Of a DNA stretch of 64,000 nucleotides, positions 33,546 to 42,639 are shown one piece after another. Under the pieces are notes generated by a model, which saw only the letters and a list, made by a program, of their open reading frames with translations, was not told the DNA's origin and did not search any database. Position numbers and translations under genes: made by a program. The DNA is from Planctomycetota bacterium (GTDB lineage: Bacteria > Planctomycetota > UBA1135 > GCA-002686595), in NCBI GenBank assembly GCA_014237855.1, contig JABACD010000012.1, positions 62,001 to 126,000 on the forward strand, given 5' to 3'. Each line of letters starts with the position of its first letter. Position 1 is the first letter of the stretch.

Positions 33546-33852
33546 GCTTCCTGGCTCTCCCTGAGGCGGGAACCTGGCCGCGATGAGCCTTGGATGGCTC
33601 CAGGAGACCCGTGGGAGGGTCGATTCATGGGGGAGCGAGGGGTGGACAAGGCTCCACTCGTCGTTAGACTGCTTCGCCTCGAAAGGGGATGGATCCAGAG
33701 ATCCAGACCCAGCCGGCCTTGTCTCGCCCATCCAGGGCGAAGCCGGCGCACCCTGACCTCCAGAGCCCCCTGCTCTGGAACATGGGCAAGTCCATCGAGT
33801 CGGGCAGATAGCCCGGATGTCCTTCAGAGATCAAGGAACACAGGGAAGTCAC
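33546..33852 (+). promoter_or_regulatory. Intergenic and leader region upstream of rpsO
   Basis: No gene is supported. A hairpin TCCAGAG/CTCTGGA at 33759-33779 lies about 70 bases before the rpsO start. Ribosomal protein S15 commonly represses its own translation by binding leader RNA, so this is a plausible autoregulatory site; the structure is not the E. coli pseudoknot by eye. Confidence 0.4.
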
Positions 33853-34122
33853 ATGGCCATTCAAGCCGACCGCAAGCAGGAGCTCATCAAGGAGCATGCG
33901 ATCAACGAGGGAGACACAGGGTCTCCCGAGGTTCAAATCGCAGTGCTGACCGGGCACATCACCAACATCACCGCGCACCTCAAGGTGCACAAGAAGGACT
34001 TCGCCACCCGGCGTGGCCTCCTGACGATGGTTGGTCGTCGAAGCCGCCTCCTGCGCTACCTTCGTCGCAAGTCGCCCGAGCGCTACAAGGCCATCGTTGC
34101 CAAGCTCGGCCTCCGGCGATAG
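33853..34122 (+). CDS. rpsO: 30S ribosomal protein S15
   Basis: 89 residues, the standard S15 length. [20 protein letters not shown] and [20 protein letters not shown] followed by [20 protein letters not shown] are the conserved helices that bind 16S rRNA helices 20-22 and S6:S18. The ATG at 33853 has a GGGAAG ribosome binding site; an upstream in-frame start at 33817 gives a non-conserved leader. It is followed by pnp, as in most bacteria. Confidence 0.97.
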   Translation: MAIQADRKQELIKEHAINEGDTGSPEVQIAVLTGHITNITAHLKVHKKDFATRRGLLTMVGRRSRLLRYLRRKSPERYKAIVAKLGLRR

Positions 34123-34476
34123 CGCCACATCCTGGGACCACTTGATTCACCAGGATCCACCAACGCATTGCCGGGGCGCTCTCGCCAGGGCAAAGCACGA
34201 TTCGATCACTGTTTCGGTACCCGCATCCTTCTCGGCTGCGGGCGCCGGAACCATGTCCCTCTTCACGCAGCCTTGGGCTGGTGAAGGATGGACGACCGCT
34301 GGTCCCCCTGCCCGTGGGCACGTTAGCGCCACGGCTGACGAGTGAAACCTCGTCGGAGATACCTGCAGTGTGCGGTGGAACCGCACCTGGGGACCAGGCC
34401 GCAGGACGGCTCTTGACGAGCCGTGGAGCGGCACATGAGTTGATAAGACGTTGAAAAGTAGACAAGAAAAGAACTG
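34123..34476 (+). promoter_or_regulatory. Structured rpsO-pnp intergenic region (pnp leader)
   Basis: 354 bases without a gene. Hairpins visible on the plus strand are 34168-34193 (TTGCC..GGCG-CTCT-CGCC..GGCAA, possible rpsO terminator), 34337-34354 (GACGAG/CTCGTC), 34370-34386 (GTGCGGT/ACCGCAC), 34386-34398 (CCTGG/CCAGG) and 34406-34424 (ACGGCTC/GAGCCGT). The last 50 bases before the pnp ATG are A-rich and unpaired. In enteric bacteria RNase III cuts such a leader and PNPase then represses its own mRNA; the same control is inferred here from arrangement only. Confidence 0.55.
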
Positions 34477-36597
34477 ATGTTTGACACATACAAGAAAGTC
34501 GAGCGAACCATTGCTGGCCGCCGTATCTCTCTCGAGACCGGACAGGTAGCTCGCCAGGCTGGCGGCGCCGTGATTTGCACCATCGGCGACTCCCAGGTTT
34601 TCAGTGCGGTGACCGCGGGCAGTGCTCGTGAGGACATCGATTTCTTCCCGCTGGTAGTCGACTACCGTGAGAAGACCGAAGCTGCCGGAAAGATTCCGGG
34701 TGGTTTCTTCAAGCGAGAAGGTCGCCCGACGACCAAGGAAATCCTCACCATGCGCCTCACCGACCGGTCGATCCGACCGATGTTCGCTGACGGCTTCAAG
34801 GCCGAGGTGCAGGTGATGAGCTTCACCATGCAGTACGACGGTGAGAACAACACCGATGTGGCCTCGATGATCGGTGCCTTCGCAGCACTGGCTATCAGTG
34901 GCCTGCCCTTCCAGACAACCATGGGCGCCACGCGCATTGCTCACATCGATGGTGAGCTGGTTGCCTTCCCCAGCGACGAGGATCTGCGCGAGAACTCGCG
35001 CCTGAACCTGGTGGTCTCTGGCCACGACGATGGCATCGCCATGGTGGAGGCTTCAGCCAAGGAGCTGACCGAGGCCGAGATGATCGACGCCCTTGAGCTG
35101 GCGGAGTCGACCATCAAGGAGGTCATCGCCCTGGTCAAGGAGCTGAAAGAGGTCGCCGGCAAGCCCGCGATGGAATTCACTGCGCCCGCAGTGGACACCG
35201 AACTTCGGGACAAGGTCTATGCCTACCACGATGCCCTCAAGGGAGTCATCTACACCTCGGGCAAGCATGCCCGTGACGCCGCGATGCGCGAAGTGCGCAC
35301 CAAGGTCATCGATGATCTGACCGCCGGTCTTGGCGAGGATCAGGATGTTGGTGCGGTTACCAAGGACATCAAGAACTTCTACCACGACCTCCAAGGGAAG
35401 GTAGAGCGTGAGTGCATCCTTGATGGCCGGAGGACTGACGGTCGGGCTCATGACGAGATTCGTCAGATCACGGTCCAGCCGGAGTTCGTGCCGCGCAACC
35501 ATGGGTCGGTGCTGTTTACTCGTGGCGAGACCCAGGCGTTGGTCAGTTCAACCCTTGGTACCCCGGACGATGAGGCCATCATCGACGGCATCGAGACGGA
35601 GTACCGCAAGCACTTCTACCTCCACTACAACTTCCCGCCCTACAGCGTCGGTGAGACCCGGCGAATCATGGGCCCCGGCCGTCGTGAGATCGGTCACGGC
35701 ATGCTGGCTGAGCGTGCACTGGAGGCGGTGCTGCCTCCCAAGGAGAGCTTCCCCTACACGATCCGGATCGTGTCCAACATCACCGAGTCGAATGGCTCCT
35801 CGTCGATGGCTTCGGTCTGTGGCGGCTGCCTTGCGATGATGACTGCCGGTGTTCCTATCTCCCAACCTGTGGCGGGTATCGCGATGGGCCTTGTCGAGGA
35901 GGGTGACCAGGTCGCCATCCTGTCCGACATCCAGGGATCGGAGGATCACAACGGTGACATGGACTTCAAGGTCGCTGGTTCCGGTATCGGGATCACGGCT
36001 CTTCAGATGGACATCAAGATCAAGAGCGTCAGTCGTGCTCTTCTTGAGCGAGCCCTGGGGCAAGCGGCCGAGGGCCGTCGCTTCATCCTGCGCAAGATGC
36101 TCGAGGTTGTCTCATCGCCCGCAGCGGACATCAGTGAGCACGCGCCGCGCTTCGAGTCGCTCAAGATCCCCGGCGAGAAGATTGGGTTCCTCATTGGCCC
36201 TGGTGGCAAGACCATCAAGGCCCTCCAGGCGGACTATGGAGTCAAGGTCTCGGTCATGGATGACGACGGCAATATCCAGGTCTTCGGCACGGACAGCGTC
36301 AAGACCAAGGCCTGCGCCGACGCGATCCGATCGATGTGTGAGACGCCGAAGGTCGGCACTCGCTACACCGGAACGGTCAAGTCGATTCGCGACTTCGGAG
36401 CCTTCATCGAGATCCTGCCGGGAGTCGAGGGACTCTGCCATATCTCCGAGCTGGCGGAGGGATTCGTCGAGCAGGTGACCGATATCGTCAACATGGGCGA
36501 CGAGATCGAGGTCGTCATCATCAATGTCGATGACCGTGGCAAGGTCAAGCTATCCGCCAAGCAATGCGCTGAGGAGCCCGAGACGGTCGACGCCTGA
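34477..36597 (+). CDS. pnp: Polyribonucleotide nucleotidyltransferase (PNPase)
   Basis: 706 residues, full length. Two RNase PH domains (EREDIDFFPL-type loop as AREDIDFFPLVVDYREK; second with QALVSSTLGT and GPGRREIGHGMLAERAL), then a KH domain (GFLIGPGGKTIKALQADYG) and an S1 domain (GTRYTGTVKSIRDFGAFIEI). It degrades RNA 3' to 5' by phosphorolysis in the cytoplasm and can form a degradosome. It follows rpsO with a structured leader and is followed by a clear intrinsic terminator. Confidence 0.97.
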   Translation: MFDTYKKVERTIAGRRISLETGQVARQAGGAVICTIGDSQVFSAVTAGSAREDIDFFPLVVDYREKTEAAGKIPGGFFKREGRPTTKEILTMRLTDRSIRPMFADGFKAEVQVMSFTMQYDGENNTDVASMIGAFAALAISGLPFQTTMGATRIAHIDGELVAFPSDEDLRENSRLNLVVSGHDDGIAMVEASAKELTEAEMIDALELAESTIKEVIALVKELKEVAGKPAMEFTAPAVDTELRDKVYAYHDALKGVIYTSGKHARDAAMREVRTKVIDDLTAGLGEDQDVGAVTKDIKNFYHDLQGKVERECILDGRRTDGRAHDEIRQITVQPEFVPRNHGSVLFTRGETQALVSSTLGTPDDEAIIDGIETEYRKHFYLHYNFPPYSVGETRRIMGPGRREIGHGMLAERALEAVLPPKESFPYTIRIVSNITESNGSSSMASVCGGCLAMMTAGVPISQPVAGIAMGLVEEGDQVAILSDIQGSEDHNGDMDFKVAGSGIGITALQMDIKIKSVSRALLERALGQAAEGRRFILRKMLEVVSSPAADISEHAPRFESLKIPGEKIGFLIGPGGKTIKALQADYGVKVSVMDDDGNIQVFGTDSVKTKACADAIRSMCETPKVGTRYTGTVKSIRDFGAFIEILPGVEGLCHISELAEGFVEQVTDIVNMGDEIEVVIINVDDRGKVKLSAKQCAEEPETVDA

Positions 36598-36635
36598 CCC
36601 GTTGGTCGTGGGGCACTGACCTCACGGATTCGAGA

Positions 36636-36673
36636 CAGAGCCGCCTCCTCCAGGAGGCGGCTCTGTTAATTTT
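36636..36673 (+). terminator. Rho-independent terminator of pnp
   Basis: CAGAGCCGCCTCC at 36636-36648 pairs with GGAGGCGGCTCTG at 36653-36665 and is followed by TTAATTTT. It is the best intrinsic terminator in the window: 13-bp stem, 4-base loop and U-rich tail, 38 bases after the pnp stop. Confidence 0.88.
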
Positions 36674-36863
36674 CTGCGTCTGGTTTCGAGCCGGCTAGAT
36701 GAGGGGGTGTGAGCATTTCCAGGCGGGTCCCGTCGATGCAGGACACCTCGTGATCCTGGCGAACGAGCGCCGAGCAATCGTGGGGATAGAGCTTCCCGCG
36801 GAACGGAAGGGGCTCTCCGCGTGCATTTTCTGACAACAAAGAAGGAGACAATTTCGACTCCAT
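36666..36863 (-). CDS. Possible small protein, 65 residues, uncertain
   Basis: An ATG-started minus-strand frame encoding a polar, non-repetitive peptide with segments such as LPFRGKLYPHDCSALVR. It does not look like a simple shadow because no gene lies opposite. It ends in the U-tract of the pnp terminator. No family is recognised and no clear ribosome binding site is seen. It may be chance. Confidence 0.2.
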   Translation of the reverse strand: MESKLSPSLLSENARGEPLPFRGKLYPHDCSALVRQDHEVSCIDGTRLEMLTPPHLAGSKPDAEN

Positions 36864-37218
36864 TCATGCCCGGAGAGTCGAACTCAATCCTCAGGCGAGA
36901 GCCCCAAACAGCCGGTTGATCCTCGATATTTCCGCTGTGGAGAGTTCAACGGCCTTCTGTTTGCGTTTTGTAGAACGGTGCGAAGTCCAAAATTACGTCA
37001 CGAGGGGCTTCCCAGGTGCCTAGCGGACCCGTCTACTGGTTCCCATAGAAAAATTGAGAGATAGAACTCCGAGTTGGACGGTGAGGTGACCTTTGAGGGA
37101 CAGAGGCTTCCAAGCCTGAGAATCGGAATGAAAGGGATGAGGGACTGGTCGAGGTCCCAGGCTGAGAAAGAAGTGGCCCGTCGTACGATGGCGAGGCCAG
37201 ATACAGGGGAGACGGATT

Positions 37219-37683
37219 ATGAGGGGTAGCAGTACTTTACGAACGATCAACTTGTCAGCGGCGGTGGTGCTGCTGGTCTCAGGTTGGGCGCAGGCGAGCA
37301 GCGGACAGGTCTTGCTGGAGGAGGCTGTACAGAGCAAGGATGTTGCTTTTTCGGATCCGACCAGTCTCGCAGACTGGATCGTCAAGTCTGCGGACAGCAT
37401 CTGCGGGGTCTCCACCGCACGACAGATCACAAATCCGGCGAAGGTCGACTATGACAAGCTCCTGAAGGCGACCTCCGAGATGAAGGAACTTCGGCGGGAG
37501 GGGATCGACAAGAACTCGGCTCGAGGCCAGGCACTTGTGACCAAGGCCACCCAGAAAGTGCGGGAGACCGCCAAGAGGGTGATGACCGAGAAGGGCCACT
37601 GCAGTGTCTGGAAGAAGATCTCGAACAAGAGCGGCAAGACGGTGGCGGACCTCACATCAGCGATTCTCCCCAAGCTGGACTGA
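37219..37683 (+). CDS. Small exported protein of unknown function
   Basis: 154 residues. An N-terminal signal peptide (hydrophobic core AAVVLLVSGWAQA) precedes a mature chain of about 125 residues that is lysine-rich and mainly helical, with two cysteines (SICGV and GHCSVW) that could form a disulfide. No family is recognised. The start has GGGGAGACGG upstream. An intrinsic terminator follows 34 bases after the stop, so it is a single-gene unit. Confidence 0.65.
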   Translation: MRGSSTLRTINLSAAVVLLVSGWAQASSGQVLLEEAVQSKDVAFSDPTSLADWIVKSADSICGVSTARQITNPAKVDYDKLLKATSEMKELRREGIDKNSARGQALVTKATQKVRETAKRVMTEKGHCSVWKKISNKSGKTVADLTSAILPKLD

Positions 37684-37714
37684 GGCTCTGGCCAGGCCGC
37701 TGGACTCCAGAATC

Positions 37715-37745
37715 AGAGCGGGGCCTCATGGTGCCGCTCTTTTTG
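37715..37745 (+). terminator. Rho-independent terminator after the small exported protein
   Basis: AGAGCGG at 37715-37721 pairs with CCGCTCT at 37734-37740, followed by TTTTGCTT. Short stem, good U-tract, 34 bases after the stop codon. Confidence 0.75.
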
Positions 37746-37773
37746 CTTAACGCTGACCTCAGGAACAACTAGC

Positions 37774-39303
37774 TTGCCGAGCATGGCGATTCACCGATTA
37801 CCTCGACTCACCTGCCCTTCTCAAGGGTATGCAGGACTTGCCTGGGTAGTTCTGTCGGCCGTGCTCTTCTCGGGGTGCAGGTCCCGGGAGGTCGAGGATC
37901 GCAAGGCTGAGCAGGATCGGCTCACCATGGAAATGTGGAGGGAGCTGATTCAGCAAGGCACTCTCAGTCCGGTGGACTCCATGGAGGACGCCTTCCAGGA
38001 GTTCCGCCCCGAGATGGGGGCAACTCCCGAGGACTACAAGCAGCTCGAGCGAGAGGTCAAGGAGGTCGGGGCCGTGGTGGTGGAGGAGGTGGTCACAGAG
38101 CCCACCCTCGAGCCGCGCCCCCTCGAGCCTGAAGTTCCTGTCGTGGAGGCGGAGACCGAGGGTGAGTTTGTCCGGGTCGAACCGCCACCCAACTACTACC
38201 AGATCTTTGGTTCGCGCATCATCATCCACGGGGATACGGGCTTGATCTCGAAGCCGTACCCGATGCGCAAGGGCTCCTCGACGAAGATGATGGACTTCAT
38301 CAAGACCTATGGGGACTTCCCTGTCTGGGATGGTGAGGGAGTCCACACGCCGGGCTCGATCCACATGTCGGTCCTGGAGAACATGGACACCGAGTTCCTC
38401 TCAGCAACCATGCGTGCTGCTGGGCCCGCTCCCGGGAATGACGTGCCCATGGGGGACTGGCTCATGGTGACGGCCAGTCCCGAGATGCTGGAAGAAGTCG
38501 AGGCCTTCATCGATACCTTTGCCGGTGGACCTCCACAGATCGAGATCGAGGCCAAGATTGTCGAGTGGGTCGTTCGCGATAGCCTCGACCTTGGCATCTC
38601 GGACGTGTCCGTCGACTTCCCCGGGAACACCTTGATCGACAGCCTGGGGTGGACCTTCCCGAACGCGGCTTCCACCGCGACAGGAGGGGAGTTCTTCGCT
38701 GGAATCAGCTCGATTCATGATGGCGTGACCTATGCCGCCATGTTTGAAGCTCTGGCAGCCTACGAGAATGTCTCGATCATCTCTCGGCCCAAGGTCGCGG
38801 TGCGGGACGGGGTCAAGGCAAAGCTTGAGGCCATCACCAAGCTGCCCTACTTGAAGGTGACGGGCATCAACAACTCAGGCAACGCGACGACGATTCTCGA
38901 CTACCAGAGCGTTGGCGTGCAGCTCTACGTGACTCCACGCCTGGTAGGAACCGGGACAATCGCACTGCAAATCGACATCGAGGCCTCGCAGCAGACTGGA
39001 ACGGCTGTGACCTTTGAGATCACGGGAGCGGGTACGGACTCTTCTCAGACTGTGTCGACCCCAATCCTGTCCACACGGACTGCGGAGACGGTGGTCTATC
39101 TGAAGCCCCAGCAGGCAGTCATTCTCGGTGGACTGATCGCCGAACGTATCTCGGAGGTGGAGAACGGGATCCCAATCCTGATGGACCTGCCCCTGCTTGG
39201 GTACCTGTTCAAATCGTCCGAGGAGAAGACCGAGAAGACCACCCTGCTGTTCTTCATCCGTCCTCGACTGATCGAAGGAACCGACCTCAATCAGCCTTTC
39301 TAG
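37774..39303 (+). CDS. Secretin-family lipoprotein (GspD/PilQ-type outer membrane channel)
   Basis: 509 residues. A leader with lipobox VLFSGC suggests a lipid anchor. Residues about 35-120 are acidic and coiled, residues about 140-250 resemble an N-type periplasmic domain, and the C-terminal 230 residues are a secretin domain: PQIEIEAKIVEW, ISRPKVAVRDGVKAKLE, VGVQLYVTPRLVG and the signature ILGGLIAERISEVENGIPIL with LGYLFKSSEEKTEKTTLLFF. At 509 residues it is shorter than GspD, so it has fewer N domains. The TTG at 37774 has AGGAA at 37761-37765; an ATG at 37783 would give three fewer residues. It is followed by a GspK-like gene. Confidence 0.85.
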   Translation: MPSMAIHRLPRLTCPSQGYAGLAWVVLSAVLFSGCRSREVEDRKAEQDRLTMEMWRELIQQGTLSPVDSMEDAFQEFRPEMGATPEDYKQLEREVKEVGAVVVEEVVTEPTLEPRPLEPEVPVVEAETEGEFVRVEPPPNYYQIFGSRIIIHGDTGLISKPYPMRKGSSTKMMDFIKTYGDFPVWDGEGVHTPGSIHMSVLENMDTEFLSATMRAAGPAPGNDVPMGDWLMVTASPEMLEEVEAFIDTFAGGPPQIEIEAKIVEWVVRDSLDLGISDVSVDFPGNTLIDSLGWTFPNAASTATGGEFFAGISSIHDGVTYAAMFEALAAYENVSIISRPKVAVRDGVKAKLEAITKLPYLKVTGINNSGNATTILDYQSVGVQLYVTPRLVGTGTIALQIDIEASQQTGTAVTFEITGAGTDSSQTVSTPILSTRTAETVVYLKPQQAVILGGLIAERISEVENGIPILMDLPLLGYLFKSSEEKTEKTTLLFFIRPRLIEGTDLNQPF

Positions 39304-39420
39304 ACCCTCCGCGGCCCCCAATCGGGACCTGAAGGGCCAAGATCGTCTAGACTCAACCGGGCGAGGCGAGCAATTTTCGCGGAAGAATCGGCCCTGATCG
39401 TCGTCGTTGAAGCAGCACCC

Positions 39421-40905
39421 ATGAGGATCCTACGACACCCCCAACCATCCCCTGAGCGCAGCGGAGCCGCATTGTTGCTCTCGGTTCTCGTTCTCTTCGT
39501 TCTGATCGCCATCGTCTATCAGATCCGTATCGGGACCCTGACCGATGCACGAGTGAGCCAGAACGATGTGGGCCTCTCGATCATGGATCGTGCCATGGAG
39601 TCTGCCAAGTGGGATGTCTACGAGATGCTCAAGGTGGACGGAGAGGATGCGACTGCCGGTGGCGGGGGTGAACTCCCCGGCGGCAGCATGGGAGCCGAGG
39701 CCGGCGGTGATGCAGGGGCGGAGGGTGAAACGGAGGAAGAGGCACCCGCGGACTCCTCCAAGGACGAGTGGGCGAGGGTGCAGCGGACCTCGATCAACGA
39801 TATCGATCTGCGCATTCTCGTCGAGGCCGAGAATGCCAAGTACAACGTGCTGAACATCCTCGTTGAAGACGAGGAAGAGGCTGAGGAAGCCTTTCAGCGT
39901 GTGGTTCGCATCATTGACCTCTATCGCGAGGACACGGAGGCGGACCTGACCGACCGCGAGGCGGAGGATATGGTGCGCGAGATGAAGGACTACATCCTCG
40001 AGCGGAGTCGAGGGAACTGGCCGGAGCCAGAGCTGCTCACCTTTGATGAGGATCGTGACAATGTCTTTCTGCCCCTGTCCCTGCAGGAGTTCCTCGTCCT
40101 TGAATCATGGGAGCCTCACTTCTTCAGGTGCTATCGCGATAAGGACGACCGGCGTGTGTACAGCCTCGATCAGTTCCTGACGGTCTGGTCGTCGCCGGGA
40201 GTGGTTGCCGATATCCCTGCCGGAAATGATGATTCCGGACTTGAAGCGACGCCTGAGCCTGAGCCTGAGCCTGAGGCAGATTCGAGCGGAGCACCAGGCG
40301 CTGGGGATGAGGCGGAAGCCGAGAACGAGCCGCAGGCTGCCCCGGAGCCGGGAGGTCAGAGCCCCGGTGGGTACGGAGTCAATCTGAACCTTGCTCCTCT
40401 TGCTGTGCTGGCGGGACTGTTCGATGACCGCGACGTGCGGGTTCGCTTCTGGGATGATGTGATCGAGTATCGCAACCTCGACGAGGAGGAAGAGGACGAC
40501 GAGGATGAGCAAGAACCGCTCTTCGACCAGTTCAACGAGGAGATCAGGGATAGGCGTGCTTTCGAGTCCCTCGAAGAGCTCTCCGAGGTTCCCAGCTGGG
40601 AGGACCACGATCCGGAGACTCAGTCACGAATCATGTCCCTGCTGGAGACCGAGAGCGATGTCTTCACCATCTACATAACCGCTCGTCGGGAGACTTCCGT
40701 TGATGGCAGCCTCTCGTCCTTTTCCGACTCCCGCGAGAAGGAGAGAGAGGAGGAGCTACCTGGCGGGGCGCTGGTCCGTACCGCGCGCGCAGTGGTCTGG
40801 CGCCGCGAAGGCGAAGACGGAGTCGAGATCGTCCCTATCATTCCCTGGGAAGTGCTCGACTACCGGCCCTTCGAGTTCCAGGACTACCCCGACGAGAGAT
40901 ACTAG
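39421..40905 (+). CDS. gspK: Type II secretion minor pseudopilin GspK-like protein
   Basis: 494 residues. ERSGAALLLSVLVLFVLIAI near the N-terminus is a prepilin-like hydrophobic helix. The body has the GspK plan: AKYNVLNILVED in place of the usual AK.NLN, an alpha domain, VNLNLAPLAVLAGLF, and VFTIYITARRETS near the end. Long acidic or Ala/Gly/Pro/Glu inserts (residues about 78-118 and 270-315) interrupt the core. GspK caps the pseudopilus tip. It follows the secretin gene by 117 bases. No GspE, F, G, L or M gene is within the window, so the rest of the apparatus must be encoded elsewhere. Confidence 0.8.
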   Translation: MRILRHPQPSPERSGAALLLSVLVLFVLIAIVYQIRIGTLTDARVSQNDVGLSIMDRAMESAKWDVYEMLKVDGEDATAGGGGELPGGSMGAEAGGDAGAEGETEEEAPADSSKDEWARVQRTSINDIDLRILVEAENAKYNVLNILVEDEEEAEEAFQRVVRIIDLYREDTEADLTDREAEDMVREMKDYILERSRGNWPEPELLTFDEDRDNVFLPLSLQEFLVLESWEPHFFRCYRDKDDRRVYSLDQFLTVWSSPGVVADIPAGNDDSGLEATPEPEPEPEADSSGAPGAGDEAEAENEPQAAPEPGGQSPGGYGVNLNLAPLAVLAGLFDDRDVRVRFWDDVIEYRNLDEEEEDDEDEQEPLFDQFNEEIRDRRAFESLEELSEVPSWEDHDPETQSRIMSLLETESDVFTIYITARRETSVDGSLSSFSDSREKEREEELPGGALVRTARAVVWRREGEDGVEIVPIIPWEVLDYRPFEFQDYPDERY

Positions 40906-40918
40906 TCGGCACCATCTC

Positions 40919-42523
40919 GTGATCGAACAGCAGAAAGGGCTCGATCGAATGCGCCTGGAGGTGTTTCACCACCTCTATGCAGCAGCCGGGGAAGAGATGG
41001 GAGTGACGCTGATGCGTTCGTCCTTCTCGCCCAACATCAAGGAGCGTCGGGACTACTCGTGCGCCCTGTTCGATGGAGAGGGGCGCATGATTGCACAGGC
41101 CGCGCACCTGCCGGTCCACCTGGGCGCGGCCCCGATGTCCGTGGCTGCAGCTCGAGAGGTCTGCGACATGCGTCCGGGTGACGCAGTCCTGCTCAATGAT
41201 CCATATCGGGGAGGGACGCATCTACCTGACCTCACCCTGATCTCGCCGGTGTTCCTCGAGGGCGACACCGCCCCGAGCTTCTACGTGGTAAATCGTGCTC
41301 ATCACGCCGATGTTGGAGGACACCAGCCAGGTTCCATGGCTCCTGCGCGAGATGTCCACGGTGAGGGGCTGCGTATTCCACCGACACGGCTCGTGAAGGA
41401 GGGAGAGATCGACCGGGAACTGCTGGCCTTGGTCCTGGCCAACATGCGTGTCCCAAGGGAGAGAGAGGCCGACCTCTTCGCGCAGTGGGCTGCCAATCGG
41501 ATTGGTGAGCTCCGGCTACGGGAGATGGCCGCCGAGTATGGCCAGGACGAGCTGTGTGCCAGGGCTGGTCAGTTGATGGACTGGACGGAAGAACTCTGCG
41601 GCGATCTGGTCGACCGGGTCCCCACGGGGAGCTGGCGATTCGAGGACGAGCTTGAGAGCCCGACGGTTGACGGAGAGGGGCAGGCATCCATTCGCCTGAC
41701 ACTGACGAAGCGCAAGGGACGGCTGCTGTTCGACTTCAGCGAGACCGACCATCAGCTGGTCGGGGCTCTCAACACGCCTCGCGCTGTTCCTCGCGCAGCC
41801 GTCTTCTACTGCCTTCAGCAGCTGCTCCCTCCGGGGACACCGGCCAATGACGGGGTCCTCCGCTCGATCGACCTCCTCACCCGTCCTGGTAGCTTGATCG
41901 ACGCCTGCTATCCGGCTCCGGTCGCGGCCGGCAACGTGGAGACCAGCCAGCGGCTGGTGGACGTGATCTACGGAGCTCTCGCCCAGGTCTGGCCTGATCG
42001 AATTCCTGCGGCCAGTGCCGGAACGATGAGCAACCTGACCTTCGGAGGAGGGCCCGATGGTGATCAGGGCGCCTTTGCCTACTACGAGACGATCGCTGGA
42101 GGAGCGGCCGCGGGACCTGAGGGGGCTGGAGCCCATGCGGTTCAGACTCACATGACGAACACGCGAAACACTCCCATCGAGGCCCTTGAGGCTCAGCTCC
42201 CTGTCCAGGTGCTGAGCTACACCGTTCGGAGGGGCTCGGGAGGGCGTGGGCGGTTTGCTGGGGGGGACGGTGTCGTGCGCCGTCTGCGTTTCTCGAAGGG
42301 CGTCCGGGTCGGTTTTGTGGCTGAGCGCTCCAAGTCGGGACCCTGGGGCCTGGCAGGCGGTGGCTCAGGCCAGCCCGGAGGAGCGAGGCTGCGACTGGCG
42401 GGGGCCCAGCGCGACCGGATTGTCTCGAGCAAGGGTTCATTTGAACTTCCTGAGGGATCGGAGTTCGAGGTTCGCACTCCTGGGGGCGGTGCTTTTGGCA
42501 AGGGCGCTCGTTCCGGGCGCTGA
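40919..42523 (+). CDS. Hydantoinase B / 5-oxoprolinase-type subunit (HyuB family)
   Basis: About 534 residues. GVTLMRSSFSPNIKERRDYS and CALFDGEGRMIAQAAHLPVH are signatures of HyuB, and LLNDPYRGGTHLPDLTLISP and HHADVGGHQPGSM contain the expected metal-binding Asp and His residues. HyuB works with a HyuA subunit in ATP-dependent opening of hydantoins or 5-oxoproline. No HyuA gene is adjacent, which is unusual. GTG at 40919 or ATG at 40949 could be the start; the latter has AAAGGG nine bases upstream. The much longer open frame from 40700 overlaps GspK and is not used. Confidence 0.88.
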   Translation: MIEQQKGLDRMRLEVFHHLYAAAGEEMGVTLMRSSFSPNIKERRDYSCALFDGEGRMIAQAAHLPVHLGAAPMSVAAAREVCDMRPGDAVLLNDPYRGGTHLPDLTLISPVFLEGDTAPSFYVVNRAHHADVGGHQPGSMAPARDVHGEGLRIPPTRLVKEGEIDRELLALVLANMRVPREREADLFAQWAANRIGELRLREMAAEYGQDELCARAGQLMDWTEELCGDLVDRVPTGSWRFEDELESPTVDGEGQASIRLTLTKRKGRLLFDFSETDHQLVGALNTPRAVPRAAVFYCLQQLLPPGTPANDGVLRSIDLLTRPGSLIDACYPAPVAAGNVETSQRLVDVIYGALAQVWPDRIPAASAGTMSNLTFGGGPDGDQGAFAYYETIAGGAAAGPEGAGAHAVQTHMTNTRNTPIEALEAQLPVQVLSYTVRRGSGGRGRFAGGDGVVRRLRFSKGVRVGFVAERSKSGPWGLAGGGSGQPGGARLRLAGAQRDRIVSSKGSFELPEGSEFEVRTPGGGAFGKGARSGR

Positions 42524-42639
42524 TAGAGCCGCGGGGCCTTGCTCCGCCAGGGTCCAATCGAAACAATAGGGGCTTGATTCGACCCGCCGGGTCGGCATCG
42601 ACACCCTCCAGTTCACTACCTCGACAGGAACGCCCCAAT

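Larger units (their letters stand above)
36598..37218. other. Long intergenic region between pnp and the small secreted protein gene
   Basis: 620 bases. The first part holds the pnp terminator. The remainder appears less GC-rich than its surroundings, with A-rich stretches near 37045-37070, and has only one short minus-strand frame listed separately. I see no tRNA, repeat array or insertion sequence. The upstream promoter of the 37219 gene must lie here. Confidence 0.4.

Noticed and set aside
34330..34365. CTGACGAG...GAAAC resembling a hammerhead ribozyme core
   Set aside because: Only two bases separate the CUGANGA-like and GAAA-like boxes, so stem II cannot form; GACGAG/CTCGTC pairs as a simple hairpin instead.
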